A stretch of DNA of 64,000 bases from Astropecten irregularis (GCA_963971285.1 OZ020244.1:1116001-1180000), one strand, 5' to 3'; shown: positions 24,566-34,228, numbered from the stretch's first letter. Made by a program: numbers and translations. Notes: a model not told the origin generated them from the sequence alone.

Positions 24566-24902
24566 CCTTCCTAAACGTGGGACGGTCTAACCTTTGCTTT
24601 GAAAGCATGTTTATCCAGCATTGTCATTGAATAATTGCCCCATCTGGGCAATGTACGTTCAAATGTGGACATATCATCGGCTAAGTAATAATCAGTTGTC
24701 CCAATGTCATACCAGCAGTCTGGCCTGTGAATTAGGGATAAGGACAATAAAAGAAAATACAAGTGAGAAACAATTGCATATGTTATCATCATACAAATAT
24801 GCGTACAATTTATTCCATGCAAATAACCACTGTTGAAATATTCAAGAATTGATAATCAAAATGTCAGAGCTTCCTAACTCCAAGCATAATCTCTTTTTTC
24901 AG

Positions 24903-25073
24903 ATCCTAGAACCTGTGCAGATCGGCCGTGTTTCAACGGGCGTGTTGAGTGTCGTGACCTGTCCCTTGATGACATCCTACCGACCATCAACCTAGACACC
25001 ACTCCTCTCATCAAGCTCTTCCAATGTGGACCTTGCCCTGATGGCTACTTTGGTAGCGGAGAAATTTGTGAAG
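24903..25073 (+). CDS. Internal exon: EGF-like domain of thrombospondin type
   Basis: A 171-bp exon with acceptor ttttttcag and donor gtaaaa, phase 1 at both ends and so compatible with the exon at 22039. It reads [13 protein letters not shown], then VECRD, then a 20-residue insert (around [20 protein letters not shown]), then [17 protein letters not shown]. The CGxCPxGYxGxG ending is characteristic of EGF modules in thrombospondin/COMP-like proteins; the long insert between cysteines 3 and 4 is unusual. The gene identity is uncertain: it could be a thrombospondin-like or another mosaic matrix protein. Downstream type 3 repeats were not found in the window. Confidence 0.85.
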
Positions 25074-25164
25074 GTAAAATTGTCCAACAGAGTTCAAGTT
25101 AGTTGATTAGCTGCCGTTGTTTAAGGATGAACTCGGGTGGGTGGGCGGAACCGGAACAAAATCA

Positions 25165-25605
25165 ACCCTGGTCCACTGGTGGCAGTTGTCTGTCAGTCAG
25201 CAGTTGTCATATCTTTGGTCTTCCGTCAGCTGCCGAAGGAGGACTGATGTCAGGCGGGCGGACAATTGTTTATGTCTGCCGGTCCGCAGTTGGCGTATCT
25301 TTGGTCTTCCATCAGCTGCCAAAGGGGGACTGATGTCAGGCGGGCGGACAATTGTTTATGTCTGCCGGTGGCAGTCATCTGCCGGTCCGCAGTTGGCGTA
25401 TCTTTGGCCTTCCGTCAGATGCCGACTGTTGACAGATGTCATGTGGGTGGACAATTGTTTACATCTGGCGGTGGCAGTCATCTGCCGGTCCGCAGTTGGC
25501 GTATCTTTGGCCTTCTGTCGGATGCCGACGGTTGACAGATGTCATATGGGTGGACAATTCTTTAGGTCCACTGGTGGCAGTTGTATGTCGGTCCGCAGTT
25601 GGCTA
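25165..25605. repeat. About 100-bp GC-rich tandem repeat, block C
   Basis: About four units of the repeat seen in blocks A and B, same orientation, starting about 90 bp after the donor of the EGF exon at 24903-25073. Units share cggacaattgttta, ggtccgcagttggcgtatct and a ttggccttccgtc(a/g)gatgcc stretch. Confidence 0.85.
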
Positions 25606-25646
25606 ATCCTATGCAATAGGTAACCTTAATATAATCTCAGGATGTA

Positions 25647-25711
25647 TGTTTCAGGCACGCGATCAGTGATCCTTCTGAGGTGCAAGATCACTGATCACGT
25701 GCCTGAAACAA
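25647..25711. repeat. Near-perfect hairpin of about 25-bp stem
   Basis: tgtttcaggcacgcgatcag and a following tgatc pair with gatcactgatcacgtgcctg and aaaca across a short loop; there is one unpaired base in the stem. No gene overlaps it. It may be a tiny snapback element. Confidence 0.7.
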
Positions 25712-25816
25712 ACAGGCTCAGATTATGTGGGATCACATTGCAAGTATCATGTTGCAATTGGGACATCTTTTCCTTGGTTGTGCTTGATGTTCAAACTCGA
25801 TTGAATTTGTCTTTTA

Positions 25817-26036
25817 GTTGGGAGATGTTACTGTGTCGTTGAGCTCCGAGACATCCAGCCGCAAATCAAGGCGTGGCGCTGCATCCAAGGTTACCAAGGC
25901 AACCACACCTACAGGGAGCATGAAGAAGATTGACAAGTCCGGTTCACTTGGAAACGACCAACAGAACAAAGCAAAGAAGAAGCAGTTCAAGCAAATCCTC
26001 AAGAAAAGGAATACCAATGGAGGGTATTTCAGTTAG
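25817..26036 (+). CDS. Possible terminal exon encoding a Ser/Lys-rich tail
   Basis: After a pyrimidine-rich acceptor (tttgtcttttag) a frame of about 72 codons runs to a TAG at 26034. It is rich in Ser, Lys and Arg (SSETSSRKSRRGAASK; then a KKKQFKQILKKRNTNG stretch near the end). It needs a phase 0 partner, whereas the EGF exons are phase 1. In phase 1 the same sequence gives a shorter cysteine-containing frame that stops near 25936. No family was recognised; it may belong to another transcript or be a chance frame. Confidence 0.35.
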
Positions 26037-26295
26037 GGAGAGAAACGTTGATACTGGTCCAGCTCATCAGTTGAAAAGCCTGGCCTTCAGGCCTGAAATC
26101 CTCATTTTGCTAGCTCTGAACTTCACTGCAACAGAGCTGCTTAGAATCAATACAGCCAGGCCACTTGACGGCTTGCCTATACTGAAGTCCTGCCCACATC
26201 AAGTCTGAGATGTGGCTATTGTTCATCTTCAAATGGATACAGTGCCCATGACCAAAGTTGGATAACAGAAGCTGCAGAGCCTGAGCAAAGCCCAG

Positions 26296-26536
26296 GCCTG
26301 GGGCCTTTCTCAAAGCTCGGCTCCGGCTCAGGCTTTAGCTCCAGCTCCGACTCCATTTCGTGAATCCATTGTAAAATTACAGGTTTCAAAATAGAGACTT
26401 TTGGCTTTTGTTCGGAAGTAGATTCTCTGGTTTGCAAAAAGAAAACAGAGCTTTAGTTCAATGAAAAACCACAACCTATATTTTCAGCATACAGAGACGA
26501 AGCCTGAGCCGGAGCCGAGCTTTGTGAAAGGCCCCT
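26296..26536. mobile_element. MITE, about 240 bp, TIRs ggcctttctcaaagctcggc
   Basis: The ends are inverted: ggcctttctcaaagctcggc with tccggctcagg on the left, and cctgagccggagccgagctt with tgtgaaaggcc on the right. CCTGG flanks both sides, a possible 5-bp target duplication. The middle (tccatt...aaaacagagctt...cacaacctatattttcagca) is shared with the second copy at 27798-28007. Confidence 0.7.
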
Positions 26537-26617
26537 GGCTTGCCATTTCAATGGCTAGGCCCAACCAGTATTACATTCTCTCTCCCTTAATGTAAATTAT
26601 TTTCTAGATTTTGTCCT

Positions 26618-26770
26618 GGGGCCGATTTCACTAACGTTTTGCGATCATCGCTAGGCCCAAATCCATCGCTAAACGGAAAATTCCTACACAAAGTAGCGAT
26701 CAATTTTCCGTATAGCGATGGATTTGGGCTTAGCGATGATCGCAAAGCGTTAGTGAAATCGGCCCCAGGG
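26618..26770. mobile_element. Snapback MITE, about 150 bp
   Basis: cctggggccgatttcactaa on the left is mirrored by its complement on the right, and the pairing continues inward through gcgatcatcgct and ccaaatccatcgcta to a loop of about 25 nt. Almost the whole element is a single hairpin. It is inserted just upstream of the candidate exon at 26842. Confidence 0.8.
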
Positions 26771-26841
26771 ATTGTTTAGGTCAAAGGAGCTTGCTCCCAT
26801 GTTGTAATTGTTGTCTTGGTCTTGGTCTTCTTTTTTGACAG

Positions 26842-26945
26842 ATAAATTGGCAACTAGTCTATCCGATGAGCTGACTCAAGCCATGAACTTCTTAGGAGAC
26901 AGAGGTGATGAAAACAACTATGACTTTGACAAAGACTTCATGTAG
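26842..26945 (+). CDS. Candidate last exon of the EGF gene (RGD-containing tail)
   Basis: The acceptor (cttcttttttgacag) is strong and the phase 1 frame agrees with the EGF exon at 24903-25073. It reads DKLATSLSDELTQAMNFLGD, then RGDENNYDFDKDFM, then TAG at 26943. The acidic, short tail contains an RGD tripeptide, which in extracellular proteins can bind integrins, though three residues alone are weak evidence. An alternative donor (gtaggt at 26942) would make this an internal exon instead. No domain family was recognised. Confidence 0.5.
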
Positions 26946-27036
26946 GTAATCTACACACAAAATAACTTCATACAATAATGTTCTACTGGAGTACTGGTTG
27001 TACAAATTACACAAGCCATCAAACTGCATGCCCAGT

Positions 27037-27210
27037 GTTAGGAGGGCCTGACGTTTCAATCCTAGCAGGATCTTTCTCAAAGGCTAAATGGTCAGAGTTA
27101 GGAGGGCCTGACGTTTCAATCCTAGCAGGATCTTTCTCAAAGGCTAAATGGTCAGAGTTACGAGGGCTTGATGTTTCAATCCTTGCAGGATCTTTCTTAA
27201 AGGCAGTTTG
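27037..27210 (-). repeat. Three 60-bp tandem units, Penelope/hammerhead-like motif on the minus strand
   Basis: Exactly 60-bp periods begin ggagggcctgacgtttcaat; the first two are identical and the third is diverged. Read on the minus strand, each holds a hairpin (gatcctgctaggatt) followed by gaaacgtc, and a ttgagaa word stands where a hammerhead ribozyme would have CUGANGA. This looks like a decayed relative of the hammerhead-bearing ends of Penelope-like elements. Confidence 0.5.
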
Positions 27211-27400
27211 CAGCAGTTTATGATAAGACTTGAAACTATGCATGGTGGAAGTACTAAAAGAAGATAGGTTTGCGGTGACACGATGTAATCTTTTCTGTGA
27301 GAGTGTGATGTTCTGAGAAGAACCGGTGGTATTATCTCGCCGTTCCGAACAGTGTGCTCTGTTCGTCCTCATGAGGGTGACAGGACGGTGTCACTCGTTT

Positions 27401-27525
27401 GCACTTCTCGTAAGGTCTCAACGTTTCGAGTAGCCTTCTCTAGTCATCTGATCTAACTTAACGACCCCTTCCTGATGATGACTAGAGCAGGTTAGTCGAA
27501 ATGTTGAGACCTTACAAGAAGTGCG
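27401..27525. repeat. Inverted pair of Penelope-end-like sequences with a hammerhead-like core
   Basis: 27401-27448 and 27476-27523 are inverted copies of about 48 bp. On the plus strand, ctgatga (27472-27478) is followed by a stem gacta/tagtc (27480-27484 with 27493-27497), then gaaa (27498-27501) and tgttgagacc. This order is that of a type I hammerhead ribozyme core. The minus-strand partner has a damaged first box. Activity is not implied. Confidence 0.5.
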
Positions 27526-27619
27526 AACGAAATAGAAGTGCAGGGTAATTGCTTTTGCAGTAACGCCTAGAGACATAGATTATACTCTGTTATGAGTTGG
27601 GTGGTTCTATAAAGAGCTA

Positions 27620-27725
27620 GTTAACTTGACGCTCCGGCCAGTATGCTCTGATGTTTTCAGGAGAAATTCTCCTGAATTTTCCTGAAGATGGGCAGAGCAT
27701 ACTGGCTGAAACGTCAAGTTATCCG
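27620..27725. repeat. Second inverted pair with ctgaaga...gaaacgtc core
   Basis: cttgacgctccggccagtat on the left and its diverged complement (cagagcatactggctgaaac, then gtcaag) on the right flank a small ggagaaattctcc palindrome. The right copy has ctgaaga (27682-27688) and gaaacgtc (27708-27715), a pattern again like hammerhead-bearing retroelement ends. Confidence 0.45.
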
Positions 27726-27797
27726 GATCTTTTCAGAGGCACACTACTCATAACAGTATGATTTATGTCTTATGGTGTTATTGCAAAATTGATCATA

Positions 27798-28007
27798 GGG
27801 CGTTTACGAAACTGAGGCTCAGGCTCCGTCTCCAGTTCTTGAATCCATTCTGAAATAACTGGTGTCAAAATAGAGGCTTTTGGCTGCAGTTCTGAGGTAG
27901 ATGCTTAAATGAAAACAGAGCTTCAGCTTCAATATATGACCACAACCTATATTTTCAGCACATGGATGACAGAGCGGAGCCTGAGCCGCCGTTTCGTAAA
28001 CGCCCAT
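27798..28007. mobile_element. MITE, second copy of the 26296 family
   Basis: Ends gggcgtttacgaaactgagg and its complement (cctgagccgccgtttcgtaa then acgccc) are inverted. The interior matches the element at 26296-26536, including tgaatccatt, gcttttggct and cacaacctatattttcagca. ATA flanks both sides. Confidence 0.65.
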
Positions 28008-28479
28008 AGCCTTAAATCTAACTGATAAACTCTGAGTCGTTCAACATCCTACTCAGTGCTGGTAGCCACTGATCATTGTTGATTGTATACACTATGAGCA
28101 AGACCTATTTGAGCAATCTTAAACTCTGTATTGTACACAACAAATGTTTGACATTTTATAAGCTAAGAAAGTTAAAAGTCAATGTCGGTAGGCTATTAAT
28201 ATGAGATGAAATGTTTGTACTTTATAACATGTATGTGGTACATTGAGGAAGACCTAACAGATGTTCTTACTTTATAAGATGCATGTTGTACATTACATAG
28301 CCCCAGCGCTCTTGTCTAAACAAAAATAGTCATTTGTATTAAAACTTTTTACTCTGCCATCAAATACTACTCATTGTATTTAAAGAAAGCAAGTCTGATT
28401 GTTTCCTTGTCATCACAATAACATATTGTTCTTTTTTCATCATTCTTGATGGGATATTGCCTTTAGGAATGAGTATTAA

Positions 28480-28840
28480 AGGTATAATACATGATTGGTA
28501 AAGGTCACAGAACAGCACGCACACTTTGTCTGATCCAGCATGTACATGGAATGATAAACCTGTGAGAATTTCAGCTCAATCGGACATCTGGGTCACGAGA
28601 AAATAGCAAAAACCTGACTCAATTTTTCTTATAAAACATAAAGAATGTTTTTGATCTTACCCGGAGATCAAAACTGTTTTCGGTCTTTGTGCAACAAATT
28701 TCTGGATAAATACACAATTTCTGGCATTAATATTTTAACAGTGTGTTTCTGTCAGCACCATCTTCATATCCTGAAAGTTATAGGTATTAAATCAGTGAAC
28801 ATTTCTGTTCGGGTATTATTACCAAACCTGTACTGTACCT
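28480..28840. mobile_element. Diverged TTAA-type MITE
   Basis: Starts aggtataatac after TTAA and ends tactgtacct before a mutated TTAG. The middle resembles the full copy at 30686: tttgatctt...gatcaaaa, a tctgtcagcaccatcttcat stretch and gaacatttctgtt. It is the oldest-looking of the near-full-length copies. Confidence 0.6.
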
Positions 28841-30681
28841 TTTAGTTGCTTATAAATAAATGATGGTACAAAAATGTTATTTTTTCTTGGAAATTAAGTA
28901 CTGTACATCAAGTATTTAAGTTGGGTACATAGCTATTTTTGTTTTCATTGACATACTTTTTTAGTTCCCTCAAAATAATACCTTGCTCTTAAAGAATATC
29001 ATTTTGAGTTTCTCATAATATTGCTGTATAGAACAATTATTTGATTGATTACACTAATTTTATGGATTTTAGGTTAGGATGCTTACCACAAAACAGCCAC
29101 CAAAATGAGTAAAAGAGGATTAAGAAACTCACTTTATCATTGACTTATGGAGGAAAGAGAACAGATCCAATGATTTAAACTACCAATGGTGGATGGAATT
29201 ATACCATTACCTCATAATATAACTTATTCCCTTTGTGAAAGAAGTAATAAATCCAACAAGTTATTATTGTTTGGACATTATAGTGGAACAGATTTGTTTC
29301 TTTGCTTCTTCTTTTTGCAGTATATTTGTTGTTTTGTTTTTGTTCTTTGTTTATATTTGTTGTTCTGTTTTGCTATGTTTTTGTTTTAACAAAACTATTT
29401 GTCAGGTATATGCAGTCTTTTCTTCTAAAATTGCTTTTAAGAATCGAAATTTCGTAGTATAAGGCTTGATAAACAGAACTGTCTGGGTTGGCCACTGAAC
29501 ATGGATAAACTACTGAGCAACACTGCACTTTCGTGAAATATATAGGTGGCCCCTGAATATGGATAATTTTCTGAGCGCTACTGTTCCTATGCTCAACAGC
29601 GCCCTCTCATGACTTCATAATCTCCGCGGTCTTTCTTTCTACCACCACCGTCCATACACTATGTGAATGTTGAAAAAAATTAAACAATTAATCAAACAGA
29701 ATTGGCAACCAAATTTTCATGTGCGAAGTTTACTGCTTTTGACTTGTATTTTGCCATAATTTGCTGAGCATAACTGTACATTCAAAAGGAGTTTTGGCTA
29801 GTACACTCGTTTTATTTGCCAATATAAGGCCAGGGTTTTGGTGTTTAGGCAAAAATTAAATACATGTAGGTCAATACAATCAGTCCGCAGAGCTCTTTAT
29901 TTTTGTGTGTACCCTCATTTTTGAAAGCGTTTGGTGAGCCCTGCGTGGGAAGCCTTGTGGAAAAAATATGTTGACCTAGTTCATGAGAGTTTGGACTTTT
30001 AACTTTGAGTTGTTTGGATGAAATCAGGCCTTAATGTCACTCTTTCTTTTTCATTTTGTGCTGGGGACTTTTTTTTCGGCACTTGTCAATTTGGCCGTTT
30101 TTAGGGGAAAATTTCGTTGAGTTTTTAGCTAGAAGTCATTGGGTAACCTATACCAAATTGAAAATAAAATAAAAATATAATATTTCAGCTTAATTTTGAT
30201 GTATGGGTTGATTGCCTTAGAAACTTGTGAGTACATGTACATGTATTTTGACTTTTGTAATTGCCCAGTTGCATGTTGGACTGGCCTTTAGGAAATAATT
30301 ATTGGTCTGGCGTCGCGCAATGTAAATAGCGCCCTCTCTGTGCTCTCTTCCCTGGAGAAAAACGCCCTCTGTAGTCCACATCTGATACATATAGCGCCAT
30401 GTTGAAACGTGAGTTTAATGATTTTGTGTTGAAATTGAACCGTACGTTTTACCTTTAAAAAGGTCATGTCTTCTTAGAAAACTGTGTGTAAAATGGACAT
30501 TAGGGTATAAGGCATTAAAGCAAATCAAATTTAGGGCCGATAACGTCATTCGTTGGTGAAAAATTATTAAAATTTGTTGCTTCCGTAGTGCCGTTTGGTT
30601 CTCGTGTAGTTAGCATGGGCCATGGTTATGGGTGGGGGCGTGGTCAGGTTTGAGCGTATGAGGGAGTAGATCAAGTGCAGG
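28841..30681. other. Non-coding interval, no supported gene
   Basis: AT-rich sequence with T-rich runs (about 29290-29400) and two cgccctct-containing segments (about 29600 and 30330) of a type common at MITE edges. Nothing supports a gene; the open frames near 29186-29462 arise from low-complexity T-rich sequence. Confidence 0.4.
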
Positions 30682-30685
30682 TTAA

Positions 30686-31053
30686 AGGTAGTATCATACT
30701 TTGGTTTTTGTCAAAGAATCGCAGATTCATGGCAAAAATATCAAGGAAGATACAGTAACAGTCGTCTGTGAAAATTTCAGTCCCATACGAAGCCCACTTT
30801 TTGAGAAAATCATGAAAAACGGCCACAGTATTTCTTAAGTCTTTTCTCTTTTATAGGCCCTATTTGATCTTTTAAAAGATCAAAAAAAATTTTGGTTGTT
30901 GTTTTACTAATTTATGTATAGAAAACACCATTTCAGGCGGAAACATTTTAACGGCAGGTTTCTATCAGCACCATCTTAATTCATACCCTGAAAGTTATAC
31001 GGAAATCTGTGAACATTTCTGTTTTGGTTTCTTACCAAAGTATGATACTACCT
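30686..31053. mobile_element. TTAA-type MITE, full-length copy
   Basis: Inverted ends aggtagtatcatactttggt and its near-complement, with TTAA on both sides (30682-30685, 31054-31057). The 368-bp interior has no frame. TTAA targets point to piggyBac- or Kolobok-type mobilisation. The second full copy is inverted at 34342-34698. Confidence 0.8.
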
Positions 31054-31057
31054 TTAA

Positions 31058-31205
31058 AGGTTATATATCATACTTTGATTTTTTTTCAAAGAAATACAGA
31101 TTCGTGGGCAAAAATATCAAGGAAAATACATGTACTGTAAAAGCAATCTTTGAAAATTTCAGTCCCATACGGTGCCCACTTTTCAAGAAAACAGTGAAAA
31201 ATGCA
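31058..31205. mobile_element. Truncated TTAA-type MITE abutting the previous copy
   Basis: Begins aggttatatatcatactttg directly after the shared TTAA and follows the same sequence as 30686 onward (aaaatatcaaggaa, gaaaatttcagtcccatacg) until about 31200, where it breaks off. The tandem arrangement suggests insertion into the target site of the first copy. Confidence 0.65.
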
Positions 31206-31795
31206 TAGCATAGCGTAGCATAGCCTAGCCCGTTGAGTGCAATCTTTCAACCTGTGCAACTTTAACCATTTGTCTGAAGTGACTTGTTTCTAAAGAAAAC
31301 CTGTGAGGCTGTGTCCAATGTTTTTAACCTAGGCCTAATTGAAGTGAAGGTAGCTATGTGTATTAACATCCTTGTGGATGTCCGATCAAAAGATAAGATG
31401 ACGTAATTTGTGTCTTTGGAAGTTACAGGTAATACTGAATAGTAAATACCGCGTTGTTTTTGGTGCGGGTATACCGGCTTGTCAAAATTGGGAAACGCCC
31501 ATGCCGAGATCTTTCATGTATTATTTTAGTCTTTAGAAAGTATAATTCTAGACACCTTTTGCAAGTAACAAAACATTTTTGTAATGTTCATTTCAGCAGT
31601 TGATGCAGTACACTTATCTGATCCACTGACCGTCCATTCATCTGAGAGATACATCTGAAAACAGTGAAATCATGACTGGTTAACTTATTGAAAGGTGAAC
31701 TATGACAACATTTACTGGAGCGGATTGGAACCTGCAACCCCCCTGGATACCGTACCGATGTTTTACCAAGCTTCATCATGTGTTTATGAGTAGCC

Positions 31796-32400
31796 TACTC
31801 TCCCTGTGAAGGCTACTCAACCAGCCAGCCTCATCACCTGCTAACATCCAGTAACCTACAGTAGTCTCCCTATGAAGGTTACCAGCCAGCCAGCTTCATC
31901 ACCTGCTAACATCCAGTTACCTAGTCTCCCTTTGAAGGCTACTCAACCAGCCAGCCTCATCACCTGCTAACATCAAGTAACCTTGTCTCCTTGTGAAGGC
32001 TACTCAGCCAGCCAGCCTCATCACCTGCTAACATCAAGTAACCTACTCTCCCTGTGAAGGTTACTCAGCCAGCCAGCCAGCCTCATCACCTGCTAACATC
32101 CAGTAACCTGCTCTCCCTGTGAAGGCTACTCAGCCAGCCAGCCTCATCACCTGCTAACATCCAGTAACCTTGTCTCCTTGTGAAGGCTACGTACTCAACC
32201 AGCCAACCTCATCACCTGCTAACATCCAGTAACCTAGTCTCCCTGTGAAGGCTACTCAGCCAGCCAGCTTCATCACCTGCTAACATCCAGTAACCTACGC
32301 TCCCTTTGAAGGCTACTCAGCCAGCCAGCCTCGTCACCTGCTAACATCCAGTAACCTACTCTCCCTTTGAAGGCTACTCCATCAGTCAGCCTCATCACTT
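31796..32400. repeat. 60-bp minisatellite (ggctactcagccagccagcc)
   Basis: About ten units of roughly 60 bp: ctccctgtgaaggctactca, gccagccagcctcatcacct and gctaacatccagtaacc. Units vary by a few substitutions and by the number of gccagcca words. Every frame has stops, so it is not coding. It grades into the larger modules that follow. Confidence 0.85.
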
Positions 32401-32452
32401 GCTTACCAGTATTTCCCCTGTGAACTGTGACCAATCAGCCAGTCAGCCAGCT

Positions 32453-32471
32453 ATGACCCAACATGTTCCTG
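32453..32471 (+). CDS. Exon-like ATG segment, module 1 (MTQHVPG)
   Basis: ATG to a consensus donor (G then gtaagttctt at 32472) giving MTQHVPG in phase 1. It is repeated without change in three later modules (33596, 34210, 35170), and cag acceptor-like words (tttgtaacag) precede modules 2 and 4. It could be a duplicated first exon or a non-coding exon relic; no downstream partner was identified. Confidence 0.3.
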
Positions 32472-32544
32472 GTAAGTTCTTTTCAGATTCAATGTTAAAA
32501 TAAAATAAGATGTACATCTGTTGTTGCACGATGTTGTCAACGCT

Positions 32545-32600
32545 AGAGATCGTGACGTTTCGTTTGAAAATTGCAATACTTCATCAGGGGATGGCAGTAG
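32545..32600 (-). ncRNA. Hammerhead-ribozyme-like core in the Penelope-like end
   Basis: On the minus strand ctgatga (plus 32581-32587) is followed 18 nt later by cgaaacgtc (plus 32554-32562), the two conserved boxes of a hammerhead in the right order. The intervening stem is imperfect. The opposite end (plus strand, 33085-33118) has ctcatga...gaaacgtt, with the first box mutated. Catalysis is not claimed. Confidence 0.45.
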
Positions 32601-33026
32601 TCACATTGGATCCAAGGTGCATGCCGTTGTACCGTGTGTCCCTCCCCCCAGATGTGTTCTGCCGTCAGTGCATGTAAGCCTGACATCCCTCCAGTGTTCC
32701 TTGATCCGCTCATCAATGGGTCTACCTGTCTCTCCGATATACACGCTGTTGCAGATGTCAGACTTGCACACTGTCATGGATCGGCGGTTGCGGAACACGT
32801 CTGGGGGAAGGGACACACCCAGAACACCCAGAGTCACATGTGTGGACAGAGACCCGCACTGGTTTTCTCGACAGGTCAAATAGACCATCCAGATCCGTCT
32901 CCATCCCAGCAACATCAACAGAGACAACGTCATGGAAATCCCTGAGGCGTGGACCTGTACTGTGAGACAGCATGCAGGACCTGCTATGGCATGGACCAAT
33001 CGGCCTGTATCAACAACGCCACGCAC
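32601..33026 (-). pseudogene. GIY-YIG endonuclease remnant of a Penelope-like element
   Basis: The minus-strand frame contains CNSVYIGETGRPIDERIKEH followed by WRDV, which fits the GIY-YIG endonuclease core found C-terminal to the reverse transcriptase of Penelope-like elements. A preceding cysteine pair (CKSDIC) fits the usual zinc-binding linker. The expected downstream AEHIWGEGH motif is in another frame, so a frameshift is present. The reverse transcriptase is absent. Function is lost; this is a fossil. Confidence 0.7.
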
Positions 33027-33595
33027 CTTGGATCCTCCGGAACCGGATATAATTAGGAGCTTTGAACTTGACTACTGCCATCGTCTCATGAAGATTTGCA
33101 GTCTGCGTATGAAACGTTGCAATCTCTATCGTTGACCACATCGTCAGTTTCCCTTGTGGTTATTTGATGATTATATGTTTTATTTGATCTCCACCATGAT
33201 TAATAACTTTTTTGAATTTGTTCACTTTTAGATTCCATATTGTTCTTGCATGTTTAGCGCATAGATTGTGGCCCATTTGATAAGATACTAGCCTGTTCTT
33301 TAAAAGTTGAGTTACTATTGCAGTGCTTCGACTGGTATTTTTAGATCTGGGTACCCGGAAATCAATATAAAACATTGAAATTGAAAAATTGATAAGAATT
33401 TCAAAAATGAGAAAAAAACGCCCTCTCTAGTCCATATTTGACACATGTTGCACCATATTGAAATGTGAGTTTATAATTTTGTAACAGTCCCCCTCTGAAG
33501 GCTACCCAGCCAGCCAGCCAGCCTCATCACCTGCTTACCAGTAACCTACCGGTAGTCTCCCTGTGAACTGTGACCAATCAGCCAGTCAGCCAGCT

Positions 33596-33614
33596 ATGAC
33601 CCAACATGTTCCTG
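33596..33614 (+). CDS. Exon-like ATG segment, module 2 (MTQHVPG)
   Basis: Same ATG, codons and gtaagttctt donor (from 33615) as in module 1. Here the whole exon-like unit is intact, with tttgtaacag just upstream of 33488 as a possible acceptor. Either a repeated exon or a passive part of the tandem repeat. Confidence 0.3.
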
Positions 33615-34209
33615 GTAAGTTCTTATGAGATTCAATGTTGTTCTTGCATGTTAAACTCATAATAATTGTAGCCCCTTTGCTAAGATACTACTACAAGCCT
33701 GTTCTTTAATTAGAAGTGGAGTGACTATAGGGCTGTGCTTTCACTGGCAATTTTGGAACTGGGTACACTTTTCTCAAATGGGCTTGTACCGCAAATCAAT
33801 ATAAAACTTTGAAATTTGAAAATTGATAAGAATTAGGTAGATGAGGGATCAAACTGCCATTTGCAGTATTGCACCAAACACTGTGCTATGACAAACTCCT
33901 GGATGGGTTTGGTTAAACTTTGAAGTTGAGGGATTTTACACTAAGGTCAATGTGGTGTGAGAAAAAGAAACGCCCTCTCTAGTCCATATCTGACACATGT
34001 AGTGCCATATTGAAATGGTTTATAATTTTGTAACAGAGTTCCCCTCTCAAGGCTACTCAGCGAGTCGGCCAGCCAGCCTCATCACCAGTATCCCTGTGAA
34101 GTTTACCCAGCCTAGTCTCCCTTTGAAGGCTACTCCATCAGTCAGCCTCATCGCCTGCTTACCAGTATTTCCATCTGTGAACTGTGACCTATCAGCCAGT
34201 CAGCCAGCT

Positions 34210-34228
34210 ATGACCCAACATGTTCCTG
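34210..34228 (+). CDS. Exon-like ATG segment, module 3 (MTQHVPG)
   Basis: Same ATG, codons and donor (gt at 34229) as the other modules. The upstream part of this module has lost some of the segment present in modules 2 and 4 but keeps the gccagtcagccagct lead-in. Confidence 0.3.

Larger units (their letters stand above)
32523..33150 (-). mobile_element. Penelope-like element fragment with inverted pLTR-like ends
   Basis: Sequences at 32523-32612 and about 33065-33150 are inverted copies (gactactgccatc, then tgatgaag/catgaag, gaaacgt and cgttgac). Between them the minus strand encodes a GIY-YIG endonuclease segment. Penelope-like elements are flanked by such repeats in direct or inverted orientation, and many carry a hammerhead motif there. 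No reverse transcriptase remains, so this is a short decayed remnant inserted into module 1. Confidence 0.65.

Noticed and set aside
31796..32400. The regularly spaced 60-bp repeat as a CRISPR-like array
   Set aside because: There are no unique spacers between repeats, the context is eukaryotic, and units are contiguous; it is a minisatellite.
32634..32945. A plus-strand AVAEHVWGKGH-like segment resembling the end of Penelope proteins
   Set aside because: It lies antisense to the GIY-YIG motif; the real AEHIWGEGH-like segment is on the minus strand further downstream, so the plus-strand resemblance is coincidental.
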